Both the position numbers and the translations under genes were made by a program. The notes beneath the pieces are model-generated. The model made no database searches. It worked only from the letters and a program-made list of their open reading frames with translations, and was not told where the DNA came from. Positions 56,601-63,577 of a stretch of DNA of 64,000 nt are shown here, one piece after another; the first letter of the stretch is position 1; every line of letters starts with the position of its first letter. The stretch is from Rhodeus uyekii (taxonomy: Eukaryota; Chordata; Actinopteri; Cypriniformes; Acheilognathidae), in the NCBI GenBank assembly GCA_037043235.1, contig JAWRVZ010000562.1, positions 62,001 through 126,000 on the forward strand, written 5' to 3'.

Positions 56601-59151
56601 GTTATGCATTAAATGCATATTGCCTGTCATGTACAGTTACCCTCAAGCTACTTGAGTGGCAGTGATACCGGGGCTTGGGCCTGTCATTGCTGCCGGCAGC
56701 TATATTTATATTTTCTATATGTATTATTAAAAATTTAAATTATGGGTAATAATAGGCTTTATATAATATATATATTATATAATAATAATAGTTTTTATGA
56801 TCCTGTCTGCCAAAATGACTAGTGCGACTTCTGATTTGACGTTACATGATTCAGCTGATTTGCATGTTACGTATAGGGAACAGAATACTGATTTAAAGGA
56901 AAGCGCCCACGCGCATTTTTGTGTGGAAAAGTCCTAACGCTCAGCATCTTCGCATTTTTACTGGAAATATCCTAATGACAGCCTCTCATAAAACAGTCAC
57001 ACGGTTCCAACCCCTTTATTACCCCTTAACTAATTTCTCTCAGTGTCGCTCAGTTTAGTTGCATCATTCACCACTTTAGTGCATACTTTTATAAGTTGTT
57101 GTTCATTCCGTTAAATCATCACAACAACTGTTACATGTGAATATAATGAAACTTTGTTAACGGAGCATGTGTTACCAACATGACACATTGCATACTAATG
57201 AGTTCTCAGTACAGCACCCGGAGGGTAATGACGTTCTTAAAGGGCCATACACTTTTAAAGAACAGTATACTATAACAGTTATAACTCTGTACAGATCATT
57301 TGTCACAATGATCTACATAAGTGATTTACAGCAGTTTTACCTTGTGTTGTTGCATTAATTGTGATTGCTATTCTTCACGTACTGAAATGTATACATACAG
57401 TACAGCATATAGAAAGAAGGTATGAGAAGGTCCCTCTAAGTCTAAGGCTAAGCAGTAACACCCTGCCCCCTCCTCTCGTCTCCATCACACCAGCAGCAAT
57501 GCTTCTCAAAGGTAAAGTGAGCGTGTGATGGGTGGAGCCAACGACAGACACAGTGGGAGTGGTGAGAAGCCCCAGAGAGGCGTTTATTAAACAAAATAAA
57601 GTCCAAACACAAAATAAGAATAAAATAAAGTGTCCAAATAAACGGGGGACCTGGTGTACTCAATGTGCAAGGGAGTTGTGAAGAAGGGGTAGTGAAAGAA
57701 GGACGTTTCCAGGAGAGGGGCGGGGTCCGACGGTCGCACGCGTTTCTCCCTCGTCCGTTGTGCGGAGGACGGCGGCATCACGTCCGGCGGCTCATCCTCT
57801 TACATGACAAAGCATGGCGCTTCATGGACCTCAAGTGTGCCCCACCACACACCGCCAATTCTCCTCATTACTGTGCCCCTCCTCTCTTTGCACCCACTCC
57901 AGTCGGGAAGATCGTCAAGATCAGGGGGAGGCAGCCGTTACGTCATAGTAAACATCATTACAGTAAACTGTCAAGTATTTTTAGAGTTTAATTGTCAATT
58001 ATTAATTAGTATTTATATGAGATCTTAATGGTTATAGTTTTAAATTTAATTAATAGGGTAAAACCAAAAAAATATTTAAAATGGGCATTTATGGTCGTGT
58101 GGAACGAATCAAGTGATTTTTAGTGCATTCTTATGGGGAAAATTGTTTTGGTGTATGAGAATTTTTGGTTACGAGCTCGCTCTTGGAACCAATTAAACTC
58201 GTAAACCGAGGTATTACTGTACTTTCCATAATTTGGTCTGAGCCGTATGGCTCATTTTCTAATAAAAAAATCCAAACGTCTATTTAAAAAAAAAAATCAC
58301 TTTAAAATCAAGTAAGCCTTTTAGTTCTTATTTGTATATAAAGTGGAATACGGTTATGTCGGCAGCATCGAGATAATCCAACAGCCAATATGGCGATTTA
58401 TTTGATGAAGCGATCGGCAGACTATAAAAATGTACATACACTGTACAGTAATACCTCGGTTTACGAGTGACTTAGTATACAAGCAAATCGGTGTACGAGC
58501 ATGGAAAGCCAAATCGGTGTACGAGCATTGTATCGGAGTGCGAGAAAAGTATTCCCTCGCCCACATGCATTTGTGTGGTAAAGTCTTAACGCTCAGCATC
58601 TTTGCGTGCATTTTTACTTTCGGTTTTTATTTTCGGTTCCACTTCAAAAATGTCGACATAATAGGGTTGGCGAGTTAACCGTTAACCGTTAACTCCACTA
58701 TACATCATTCCAGTGCTGTCTAAATGAGTTGAGTATACTTTGAACGTCCTGCGTAATTTTATCATTAGGAGGGTTTTTGAGACTGCACAAAAGTGCATGT
58801 TCAAGAAAGACAGAAGAGTAACAATTATACTGTGTATGTCAAACTTTGCCTTAACCAACCTTTCTAAAACTATATTGACTTCTCTGGTCTCTGCAGGTGG
58901 CCAGAGAAACTGGTTGCAAGTTTTCTGTAATGGTGGAGTTCCTACAGAATTGGCCCTTCTCTACATGATTGAAGCTGGTCCTGGAGAAATACCTGTGGAT
59001 TTTGGGAAGCAATATTCTGCTTCATGGATGTGCTTATCCCTACTAGGTGCGCTAGCTTGCAGCACAGGGGACACCTGGGCTTCTGAGGTGGGTCCTGTGC
59101 TTAGTAAGAGCACACCCAGGCTCATCACCACCTGGAGAGATGTCCCAGCAG
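36323..59151 (+). CDS. tmem19: transmembrane protein 19 gene, four coding exons, 3' part beyond the window
   Basis: The exons join in phase 1 at every junction (136, 114, 138 and 255 coding bases; 214 codons plus one base). The product is the N-terminal two thirds of TMEM19, a multi-pass membrane protein of the DUF92 family, which also contains plant VTE6 (phytyl-phosphate kinase). The role in animals is not established. Visible features are a first membrane segment (MAYMIVLCFTLAVSLSFWVL), the SPGRWLFSVLVPL segment, GFALTMANMSFFAALLTFFV, a SSKLTKWKGDIKK cytosolic-type loop, and the family signature ACSTGDTWASEVGPVLSKS in the last visible exon. The remaining C-terminal part (roughly 120 residues by comparison with the usual length near 336) is not found before base 64000. 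No internal stop or frameshift was seen, so the gene looks functional despite its transposon-filled introns. Confidence 0.93.
37220..37333 (+). CDS. tmem19: tmem19 second coding exon
   Basis: Acceptor TTTTGCAG ends at 37219; donor G-GTGAGG at 37334. Encodes GTLQPVSPGRWLFSVLVPL then FKRRSLDHGGAIG, with the conserved SLDHGGA turn. 114 bp, so phase is kept. Confidence 0.92.
37412..37445. repeat. poly-G run in tmem19 intron 2
   Basis: About 34 consecutive G, 79 bp after the second coding exon. The length in the assembly may not be exact. Confidence 0.95.
37848..38010 (+). mobile_element. hAT fragment (TAGTGATG family) nested in the 37.5-kb element
   Basis: TAGTGATG start followed by CTCCGAAGCTTC-type and ACTGCTTC blocks, similar to the complete element at 44251-45302. 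No right end. Confidence 0.5.
38344..38725 (+). repeat. three tandem units of about 125 bp
   Basis: Each unit carries CAGAGGTTATGGC-like, GCCCCCTATAG-like and ATAACAACTTAATT-like blocks in the same order. The copies have diverged. I cannot assign it to a known repeat; it may be LTR or leader sequence of a retroelement. Confidence 0.75.
38984..39089. other. two neighbouring imperfect hairpins
   Basis: 38984-39017 folds as GTAATGCTAAGTG against CACTCAACATTAC. 39054-39089 folds as AATGCGGAGTGTC against GACACTCAGCATC. They lie 36 bp apart and have related stems. Function unknown. Confidence 0.6.
39090..40590. other. interior of the TIR element, no gene recognised
   Basis: No transposase-like frame. 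A C-rich to AT-rich transition occurs at about 39750. Nothing supported beyond the surrounding element. Confidence 0.4.
40690..41049. other. no recognisable feature
   Basis: Intron sequence with no supported element boundary. Confidence 0.4.
41050..41512 (+). mobile_element. hAT MITE related to the 27.0-kb copy, left end lost
   Basis: Shares the GATCACACCGGTGTTCATGT block and the TTGAGAAGCACTG right end at 41500-41512 with the complete element at 27015-27477. The left terminus is replaced by unrelated sequence, so there is no usable TSD. Confidence 0.8.
41562..41633. repeat. (TA)n microsatellite
   Basis: About 36 TA units. Confidence 0.97.
41634..41989. other. no recognisable feature
   Basis: Intron sequence; a GTCGCTAAATGTCGCTAGG stretch at about 41751 resembles debris of other repeats in the window. 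Confidence 0.4.
41990..42201 (+). repeat. hAT-like 3' fragment (ends GGTTGGCCACCCCTG)
   Basis: It runs parallel to 61385-61560: CCAATGCTTTTTCCC, AGGTTCTGTTAA, AATTGTGATTGTAAACACAG and a TTGGCCACCCCTG end. The 5' end is not seen. Confidence 0.65.
42247..43054 (+). mobile_element. pogo/Tigger-like or mariner-type element D (808 bp) with TA duplication
   Basis: Starts CAGTGGAATACACTTATATC and ends GACATAACCAGGTTCCACTG, with TA on both sides. A frame at 42643-42840 (RVDDDFIDGFHTLLKHEKSV) has no domain that I can name. Further copies: 8245 (5' end), 49022-51598 and 58342-58701. Confidence 0.8.
43076..43990 (-). mobile_element. Helitron-like 3' terminus and minisatellite interior (minus strand)
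   Basis: On the minus strand the element ends with a subterminal GGCTTTCAAGCCAAC, then a perfect 9-bp hairpin (plus-strand TTAAAGTTC 43084-43092 and GAACTTTAA 43099-43107), then 8 nt ending CTAG, next to T. Two other termini in the window share this layout. The interior beyond 43190 is a minisatellite. Confidence 0.55.
43190..43960. repeat. degenerate minisatellite, about 30-bp unit
   Basis: About 25 imperfect copies of a unit like AATTAGCATGTCGCTAGCAA plus GATTTAACGTG. The unit is changed at many positions, and the copy number is approximate. Confidence 0.9.
43991..44242. other. unassigned interior of the Helitron-like region
   Basis: Interspersed CCCTAGCAACT-type motifs common in fish repeats. 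No gene. Confidence 0.4.
44251..45302 (+). mobile_element. hAT element (1052 bp, TAGTGATG family) with 8-bp TSD
   Basis: Left end TAGTGATGGCAAAATGAAGC, right end ...GCACATCACTA. The duplication GACATGGG lies at 44243-44250 and 45303-45310. Subterminal GAAGC and GCTTC motifs are abundant on both sides. No transposase ORF is left. Confidence 0.93.
46210..47417 (+). mobile_element. mariner-type element C, second copy, interrupted by element A
   Basis: Ends CCGTATTTATTTGAGTATAA and TTATACTCGAATAAATACGG, flanked by TA. Matches 32183-32997, but the middle has been replaced by element A from 46346. Confidence 0.85.
46346..47165 (-). mobile_element. mariner-type element A nested in element C
   Basis: Starts CAGTAATACCTCGG next to TA and runs as the reverse complement of 10676-11677. 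Its other end is lost at about 47165, where element C sequence resumes. Includes the CGCGGGAGCC(T/G)CGAA minisatellite at about 46725-46860. Confidence 0.75.
47611..47927 (+). mobile_element. Helitron-like 3' terminus (plus strand)
   Basis: ATGCTAGC/ATGCTAAT repeats are followed by CAACTTTCTCAAACCAAC. Then comes a perfect 12-bp hairpin (ATAAAGTTTGTC at 47895-47906 with GACAAACTTTAT at 47909-47920), then 7 nt ending CTAG and flanking TTTT. It faces the terminus at 43076, so the two 3' ends bracket 43076-47927 in opposite orientation. Confidence 0.55.
47928..48747. other. tmem19 intron 2, right end; SINE tail and poly-C
   Basis: 48030-48078 is the reverse complement of a SINE tail (TTGCATTGCATTCAAGG), followed by about 17 C (48079-48095). 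The rest is AT-rich intron ending in a TTTCCTCTTTGCAG acceptor. Confidence 0.6.
48748..48885 (+). CDS. tmem19: tmem19 third coding exon
   Basis: Acceptor CTTTGCAG ends at 48747; donor G-GTAAGT at 48886. Encodes the membrane segment MLVGFALTMANMSFFAALL and the loop SSKLTKWKGDIKKQIDLDYK. 138 bp, phase kept. Confidence 0.93.
49120..51041 (+). mobile_element. Helitron-like (Helentron-type) element, 1922 bp, with both ends
   Basis: Left end GTTGGCTTGAGAAAGCCAAC folds on itself. Near the right end the inverse motif GCTTTCTCAAGCCAAC is followed by a perfect hairpin (GAAGTTTAT 51011-51019, ATAAACTTC 51023-51031). Ten nt later it ends CTAG. The uninterrupted site is seen at about 42629 (ATAATTAAAGG). 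The junctions fit either a T/T insertion without duplication or a TTAA duplication. Displaced inverted repeat, terminal hairpin and CTAG end point to Helitron2/Helentron elements; a TTAA-type cut-and-paste element is the alternative. No Rep/helicase ORF. Confidence 0.55.
49539..50031 (+). repeat. direct duplication of about 165 bp separated by a hAT fragment
   Basis: 49539-49707 and 49866-50031 share AATAGATTTATGTGAG, the ATTTATGTACTT...GCCGAATTCTGACTC block and ACTATGGCGA. A hAT-type fragment starting CAGTGGTCCCCAACCCCTGG (49728 to about 49855) lies between. Confidence 0.8.
51946..52067 (+). mobile_element. fragment of mariner-type element B
   Basis: CAGTGGTACCTCGAGATACG start, collinear with 29618-29720. 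No right end. Confidence 0.85.
52211..52745 (+). mobile_element. hAT element (535 bp, CAGGGGTCGGCAACC) with 8-bp TSD
   Basis: Termini CAGGGGTCGGCAACC and GGTTGCCGACCCCTG are perfect inverted repeats. Duplication ACCTAGTG at 52203-52210 and 52746-52753. The interior holds copy 2 of the repeat seen at 2622 and 59810. No transposase. Confidence 0.95.
52881..53579. other. tmem19 intron 3, no gene recognised
   Basis: Part of this (53060-53520) reads like an eroded Tc1-type element (TGGCCAAATGTTTTGAGTGA, ATTAAGGTCTGGGGAGTTTC). Its frames are too decayed to call. Confidence 0.4.
53582..55143 (+). mobile_element. Tc1-like DD37E transposon (1562 bp), nearly intact
   Basis: Perfect 25-bp terminal inverted repeats start CAGGGAGTGCAGAATTATTA, flanked by TA (53580-53581, 55144-55145). 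Inner copies of the same motif lie about 180-200 bp inside each end (GCATAAATATTAGGCAAC at about 53764 and TTGCCTAATAATTATGCA at about 54936), an IR/DR arrangement. It encodes one transposase (53800-54817) with two visible lesions. It lies in tmem19 intron 3, in the same orientation as the gene. Confidence 0.96.
53800..54817 (+). pseudogene. Tc1-like transposase, DD37E, one stop and one frameshift
   Basis: The enzyme cuts and pastes the surrounding element at TA sites. The frame is open for 291 codons: an N-terminal paired-type HTH (LTGSEKSKIVRYIAEG, KLLKRDHRTIKRFI), a basic RKKRAEKPRRK stretch, a second HTH, and a catalytic domain with VLWTDEM (D), FMQDNAPSH (D) and PDLNPIENLW (E). There are 37 residues between the second D and E, against 34 in Tc1/Sleeping Beauty. 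A TAA at 54673-54675 interrupts it. The frame then continues until a 1-base shift at about 54755-54761, and the expected C-terminus MDGRLLSVLAKKGGYIGH with its TGA (54815-54817) lies in the shifted frame. Confidence 0.95.
55146..55585. other. tmem19 intron 3, no recognisable feature
   Basis: AT-rich with a G-rich stretch at about 55303-55340. Nothing else supported. Confidence 0.45.
55586..55741 (+). mobile_element. tRNA-derived SINE
   Basis: The tRNA-like head has GAGCATGGCGCTTGCAACACC and a B-box GGTTCGATTCC at 55640-55650. The tail has CTTGAATGCAATGCAATAGC and ATAAAAGCGTCTGCCAAATG, ending AAATGTAAATAA. The A-box region is altered. Tails of the same family lie at 3134 and, inverted, at 48030. 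Confidence 0.85.
55742..56904. other. tmem19 intron 3, no recognisable feature
   Basis: AT-rich intron with short TA runs at about 56757-56790. No exon or repeat terminus supported. Confidence 0.5.
56905..58219 (+). mobile_element. mariner-type element A, 5'-truncated, with inserted sequence
   Basis: The left part (GTGTGGAAAAGTCCTAACGC) is collinear with 10779 onward. It ends CGAGGTATTACTG followed by TA. Between about 57520 and 57950 it holds extra sequence with AATAAA-rich and CpG-rich parts that looks like minus-strand LTR sequence. Its borders are not clear. Confidence 0.7.
58342..58701 (-). mobile_element. element D fragment interrupted by the start of element A
   Basis: 58342-58440 and 58647-58701 resemble element D ends in reverse (TGTCGACATAATAGGGTTGG, GTTAACTCCACTATA). 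From 58446, next to TA, lies CAGTAATACCTCGG and about 180 bp of element A. Confidence 0.6.
58897..59151 (+). CDS. tmem19: tmem19 fourth coding exon (last in the window)
   Basis: Acceptor TCTCTGCAG ends at 58896; donor G-GTACAG at 59152. Encodes GQRNWLQVFCNGGVPTELAL, the hydrophobic ASWMCLSLLGALACS and the DUF92 signature GDTWASEVGPVLSKS, ending RDVPA plus one base. The frame reads on into the intron until 59270, but the GT donor and phase match mark the exon end. Confidence 0.94.
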
Positions 59152-59588
59152 GTACAGAGCTCAAAGTTAAAATTGTGGAAATTATTAAATCAATGTTCAG
59201 AGTTCAATTAATGGAATATGTTGCATCATTTTGTTTAAGTACAACATTATATGATGCCATGAGGCTGTAAATGACCACAGATCCTTTTTTTTCTTTAGTA
59301 AAAATTGTTCTAGTATATATACTTGTGATAAATGATTGAGTGCAAAGTAGTCTAGGTTGTGACGATCTTTTAGTACCCCCTCCAAGCCTGTGCCGCCATT
59401 GTTCAAAAACTGCTTTCATGGCTAGCAGTAAAGAAATCAGAATATAATCTATATAATCAATTAGACACTGGTTTAACAAAGAATTATCCAGCTGCTGCTG
59501 CTGGTGAAGTGTAAGGATGGATGAAACCCCTTGGTAGTTCTTGATCAATGTATGTTTTCATTGCATGAGCTTCAGATTCTGATTCAAC
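59152..59588. other. start of the next tmem19 intron
   Basis: No further exon was recognised from here to the end of the window, so this intron exceeds 4.8 kb. Confidence 0.6.
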
Positions 59589-59596
59589 CTCTAGGT

Positions 59597-60919
59597 CAGG
59601 GGTGGGCAAACTACGGCCCGCGGGCCATATCCGGCCCGTTGGGCTTTTTAATCCGGCCCGCCGAACTTGCCAAACCTGTATTAAACCTCCATCATTTTAC
59701 ATTTCCCTGTAATGCCACTCTGTCGCGGCTGCAAGCGGCAGTGGCGCTGAAGCTGTGCTGGAGAACAGGCGTGTGTCGCAAACCCCTCTACGCCCCCCTT
59801 TATGGCGTTAATTCCGTGCTAAAAAGGAACGAGCGCAAAACTGATGTTTGCGCGCGCGTACATCCGCGAGCGGAAAACAGAGCTAACTGTAAATACGGGT
59901 ACCCGCGAGCTCATTTTAATCTAATCTGCGCGCGCGCGAACATTCACACACTCTCGACTGCTGTTTTTGCTCGCTGTTTTGTCAGTCGTGGGGCGGAACT
60001 TGCTCTTGTAATAGTAACATCAAACGTCATTGGTTAGTTCCCCTTTTTTCCAGAGGTCAGTTGATTGGACGCCTGTGATTGTCAATCTACAGCTGAGGCA
60101 AATATATGATTCAGTCACATTGCATATTATGTTTTTTCTGTCGATTAAATTGTATTAATATTGTTTTGTTGTAATTTCACGTGTCCCAGTTGAGTGATTT
60201 AAGACCAAACTATACAGGTTTTTCTAGGATTTCTTATAAGTAAATGCATAAGTGCGACCTTCAACCAGGTGTTGTACCGAAATCTGACTCCCGGACAAAT
60301 CTCACTCCCCTATGCACGCGCATTAATAAGCGCTGCATTTAGATGAAACGCACTTTCTTGAACATATTCGCCTAAAAACCGATGTTTTCACACAGCAAAC
60401 GTACACGCAAGTTTTGCGTATGCTTAAATAAGCACAAAATGAAATTATATTACATTTATAATGGGTTTACCATCGGGAGTCAGATTTTCATAGCAGAAAA
60501 ATCTTTGAAAATCTTTCTTTCTACACCTTTGAAAATCTCACTAACTCTGGTTTAAAAGCTCACAGACTCACCATATGATGAGATAAGATAAATATGGTGA
60601 GTCTTATTTTTCGGCTGTAAAAATCTGACTCCCCTGGTAAACCGATAGGCCTACTATAATTCATTATAAATGTAATATACTTTCATTTTCTGCTTATTTA
60701 TTCAAGCGTACACAAAACTTCTGTGTACTTTCTAAGTGTTTGCGGTGTGAAAACATCGATTTGTAGACGAATATGCTCGATGCAGCGCGTATTAGGCTAA
60801 TGCGCGCGCGTAGGGGAGTGAGATTTGTCCGGGGAGTCAGATTTCGGTACAACACCGGCCCCTCTGTCAATTTTAAGAAACCAATGTGGCCCGCGAGATA
60901 AATAGTTTGCCCACCCCTG
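59597..60919 (+). mobile_element. hAT element (1323 bp, CAGGGGTGGGCAAAC) containing a foldback
   Basis: Ends CAGGGGTGGGCAAACTA and TAGTTTGCCCACCCCTG. Flanks CTCTAGGT (59589-59596) and CTCTAGGG (60920-60927) match at 7 of 8. It contains copy 3 of the shared repeat (59810-60262, inverse) and a 589-bp palindromic element (60268-60856). A GGCTGCAAGCGGCAGTGGCG stretch near the left end also occurs in the 33924 and 49728 hAT fragments. Confidence 0.92.
60268..60856. mobile_element. foldback element with long terminal inverted repeats
   Basis: GGTGTTGTACCGAAATCTGA at the left and TCAGATTTCGGTACAACACC at the right are exact inverses. Pairing continues imperfectly for about 200 bp or more on each side (AAATGAAATTATATTACATT, AATGTAATATAC). 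The loop holds a second inverted ATCTGACTCCC block. No ORF and no clear TSD. Confidence 0.85.
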
Positions 60920-60927
60920 CTCTAGGG

Positions 60928-61384
60928 GGTGTGGTACTAGGTAATAAATCAATATTGCAGTCACTAGATTGGTGAGGTGGTAGTTGTGATGCTTTGTTTT
61001 TACTGAAAACTTCAATCAGATCAGCATACTCAGGAGGTACATGTGGTGTTATGTTGGACTCATTATTCACCATAGTGGTTCTAAGTGACATAGGGGAGTG
61101 ATTGATTTCTTGCAGGGTGCGATGATGTATATTACATGGCCCATCAAGCACTGCCACTTCCAAAGGATAGTCGCAAGGAATTAGTGGTATTTTATTCTAT
61201 CATAAATACTTCATCAATACAGTTGCCTGCTGCCATTAGTAGTAATTAACAAACAAACCATTCACGAGATCACACTTAGAAATGATTCAGGTGCGGTAAA
61301 TGGTATGTGTATTTGTCATGCTGTCCGAGGAGAAGGCTCCGAGCTTGGTATTCAGACCTGTTCGCGATTGTTGACTGGGTTAAT
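60928..61384. other. no recognisable feature
   Basis: A minus frame at 60873-61163 has no domain that I can name (its PPEYADLIEVFSKNKASQLPPH part resembles the retropepsin-RT linker of Gypsy pol, see findings). The rest is empty. Confidence 0.4.
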
Positions 61385-61564
61385 CAGCCCAATGTTTTTT
61401 CCCAGTCGGTCAGAAAGCAGCTCCTGACAGTCAATAGGAGCCTCGTTAAATCGCATGAGAGGTTCTGTTAAGAAAAAATTGTGATTGTAAACACAGAACA
61501 TGTGTTGAGCTGTGAAAGAGCCGCAAGCGGCTCGCGAGCCTCGGGTTGGCCACCTCTGCGCTAT
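61385..61564 (+). repeat. hAT-like 3' fragment
   Basis: Parallel to 41990-42201, with GTGAAAGAGCCGCAAGCGGC and a GGTTGGCCACCTCTG end. Confidence 0.6.
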
Positions 61565-62310
61565 GGGAGCAGGGAGGCACATCACTGCAGCAGCAGTGGA
61601 AACCTTTCTAGAAATACCGAGCTGCCACGGTAGCATGGAGGCACATCACTGCTGTGACAGTGGAAACCCAATTTCTGAAGATACTGAGCTCCGTGGGAGC
61701 ATGAAGGCACATCACCACCGTGGCAGTGGAAACCCCCCTGAGCCGCCGCAGGAGTAAGAAGGCACATCGCTGCATCAGTGGTGGAAACCGTTTTTGAAGA
61801 GACTACATTTTGGTCAGTGGGAACATGAAGGCAAATCACTGCTAGCTGCGGTGGGACTATTTTTGAGGAGATTGAAGTCCTGCAGGAGCATGAAAGCACA
61901 TCTCTGTTGCGTCTGTGAAAATCCTTTGAAAATCCTTAAGCGGAAATTAAGCTCCTGCGGGAGCATGAAGGCACATCACTGCTGCGGCAGTGGATACAAT
62001 TTTCCTCCTAGAACTAAGTTCCTGCGGGTGCATGGAGGTGCATCAATGCTGCGGCAGTGGAATAAATTTCCCCTTATAATTGAGATCCCATGGAACTTCC
62101 TCCGGAAAATGTATCTCCTGTGCGAGCGCGGAGGAGCTGCTGTGGCAGTGGAAGACATTTCTGGAGAGACTGAGGTCCTGTGGGAGCCTTGTTGCTGTGG
62201 CAGTGGAGGAAACTTTGGAGAGGAAGAATAATGTTGCTGAAGTGGTGGAGCCATCTGGATGGAGAAATGACGCTTCTGTGGGAGCTGTGGTAGTGGAATA
62301 GTGAAGTTAG
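61565..62310. repeat. degenerate minisatellite, about 65-bp unit
   Basis: About ten units, each with GAGCATGAAGGCACATCACT and GCGGCAGTGGAAA-like blocks. Spacing of the GGCACATCAC block is 55-74 bp for most units and larger near the right end. The open frames here are by-products of the repeat. Confidence 0.88.
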
Positions 62311-63577
62311 ATCTTGTTGGCAAGTGGATGGAGACTGCTGCGGCAGGTACAATGGAAATGAGGTAAGGCTGTAGGTTTGGGAAAACAAGCTGACACTAGT
62401 TGATAAGAGTTTGTTGGGCTGCTTTGATGCAAGACTGGTTTGATTGAATGTAGCTCCTGAAAGCTTCTGATGACCTACGACCCAGTGCTTGGATCTGCTA
62501 TTTTTGGAACATGAAAGTTATTTGTGAAAAGTGTATCAGATGAAGGTAGGCCAAGAAGGATTGTTATGGTTGAATTGGTAATGGAAGTTAAAAGGCCTTT
62601 ATAGTTTGGTCTGTCTTACTTTGCTTTATGAAGAAATGGTTTTGTCGTGCAACGCTGACAAGTTGGAGATTGTGGATGGATTTGAATTGACGCTGGATGC
62701 GATGGGGGTGGGGGGGTGTGGTGCGGATTATCTGAGGAAACTGAAAACTAATATAACCATGGCGTCGATTGTACGGACAAAATTGGAGTGGATTTTGCTT
62801 AGGTAAACCATGATGAAGATGGCTTTGAAGTTCTTGATGCTGTTGAAATAAGATATGAATCAGGTGATGGTGAGCAGAGCAAATGTGAAAGCAGATTATA
62901 TGTGGAGTGGAAAGTCTTGAACTTGCGGTTAGGTAAGATTGAATGGTTTGAAGGGCGAAAATGGCTTGAAGAATGGAACTGGAGAGGCGTTGAGAAATAT
63001 CAACTCTGAATAGTGATATACTGGGTTGGGAATTGGTCCACCTCTGGTGGCAGCAGCCTGAACTTCAGTGAGGATTTGTGCTCTGGTGTTGTTGGCGACA
63101 GAGGTGGTTCCAAGCAGAAGCGTTCTGTGGAATGGCATCAGCATGGCAGAAAACATGTTGAAAGGAGATTTAGCATGATGAAGAGAGATAGGAGGAAAAA
63201 AGTCCAGGGCCAAAGCCCTGAACAGGGTGTCTGGGTCGGTGCTGCTAGCGGAGGCAACCACATGCTAGAACCAGATGGTGGGGCTGCAGGCCAAACATAA
63301 GGGAAAGGGTTAGAGATGGGTATGTGCTGCAGCTGGTGAGCCTGTACTGCTGGTGGAGGCAAGCTCACGCTTGAAAGGCGGCGTGTCACTAGAGGCTGGC
63401 ACGTGAGGTGCAGTGCTGGAAAAACTGCAGTGTGGCACTCGGCTGAGTGGAGGGGAGAGCGAGGCCTGGCAGCGGCGGAATCTGGAGTGTGGCCCAAACT
63501 TGCAGAGGTCTTGCTGCTGCGACCTGACACTTGAAGATCTGGTCTTGCAAGGGAGAGAGATGAACATTTTGGGAGTT
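62311..63577. other. no confidently recognised feature
   Basis: Moderately GC-rich, with overlapping open frames on both strands (63013-63300 +, 62929-63261 -, 63138-63659 -). None shows a domain that I can name. It may be further decayed LINE sequence on the minus strand. Confidence 0.35.

Noticed and set aside
59152..59270. Reading of tmem19 continued to the stop at 59270
   Set aside because: A GTACAG donor with matching phase stands at 59152. The following residues (KVKIVEIIKSMFRVQ) do not look like the expected family sequence, so this is intron read-through.
61352..62388. Several 80-145 aa frames on both strands
   Set aside because: They arise from the 65-bp minisatellite and hAT-like fragment; repeated residues mirror the repeat unit.
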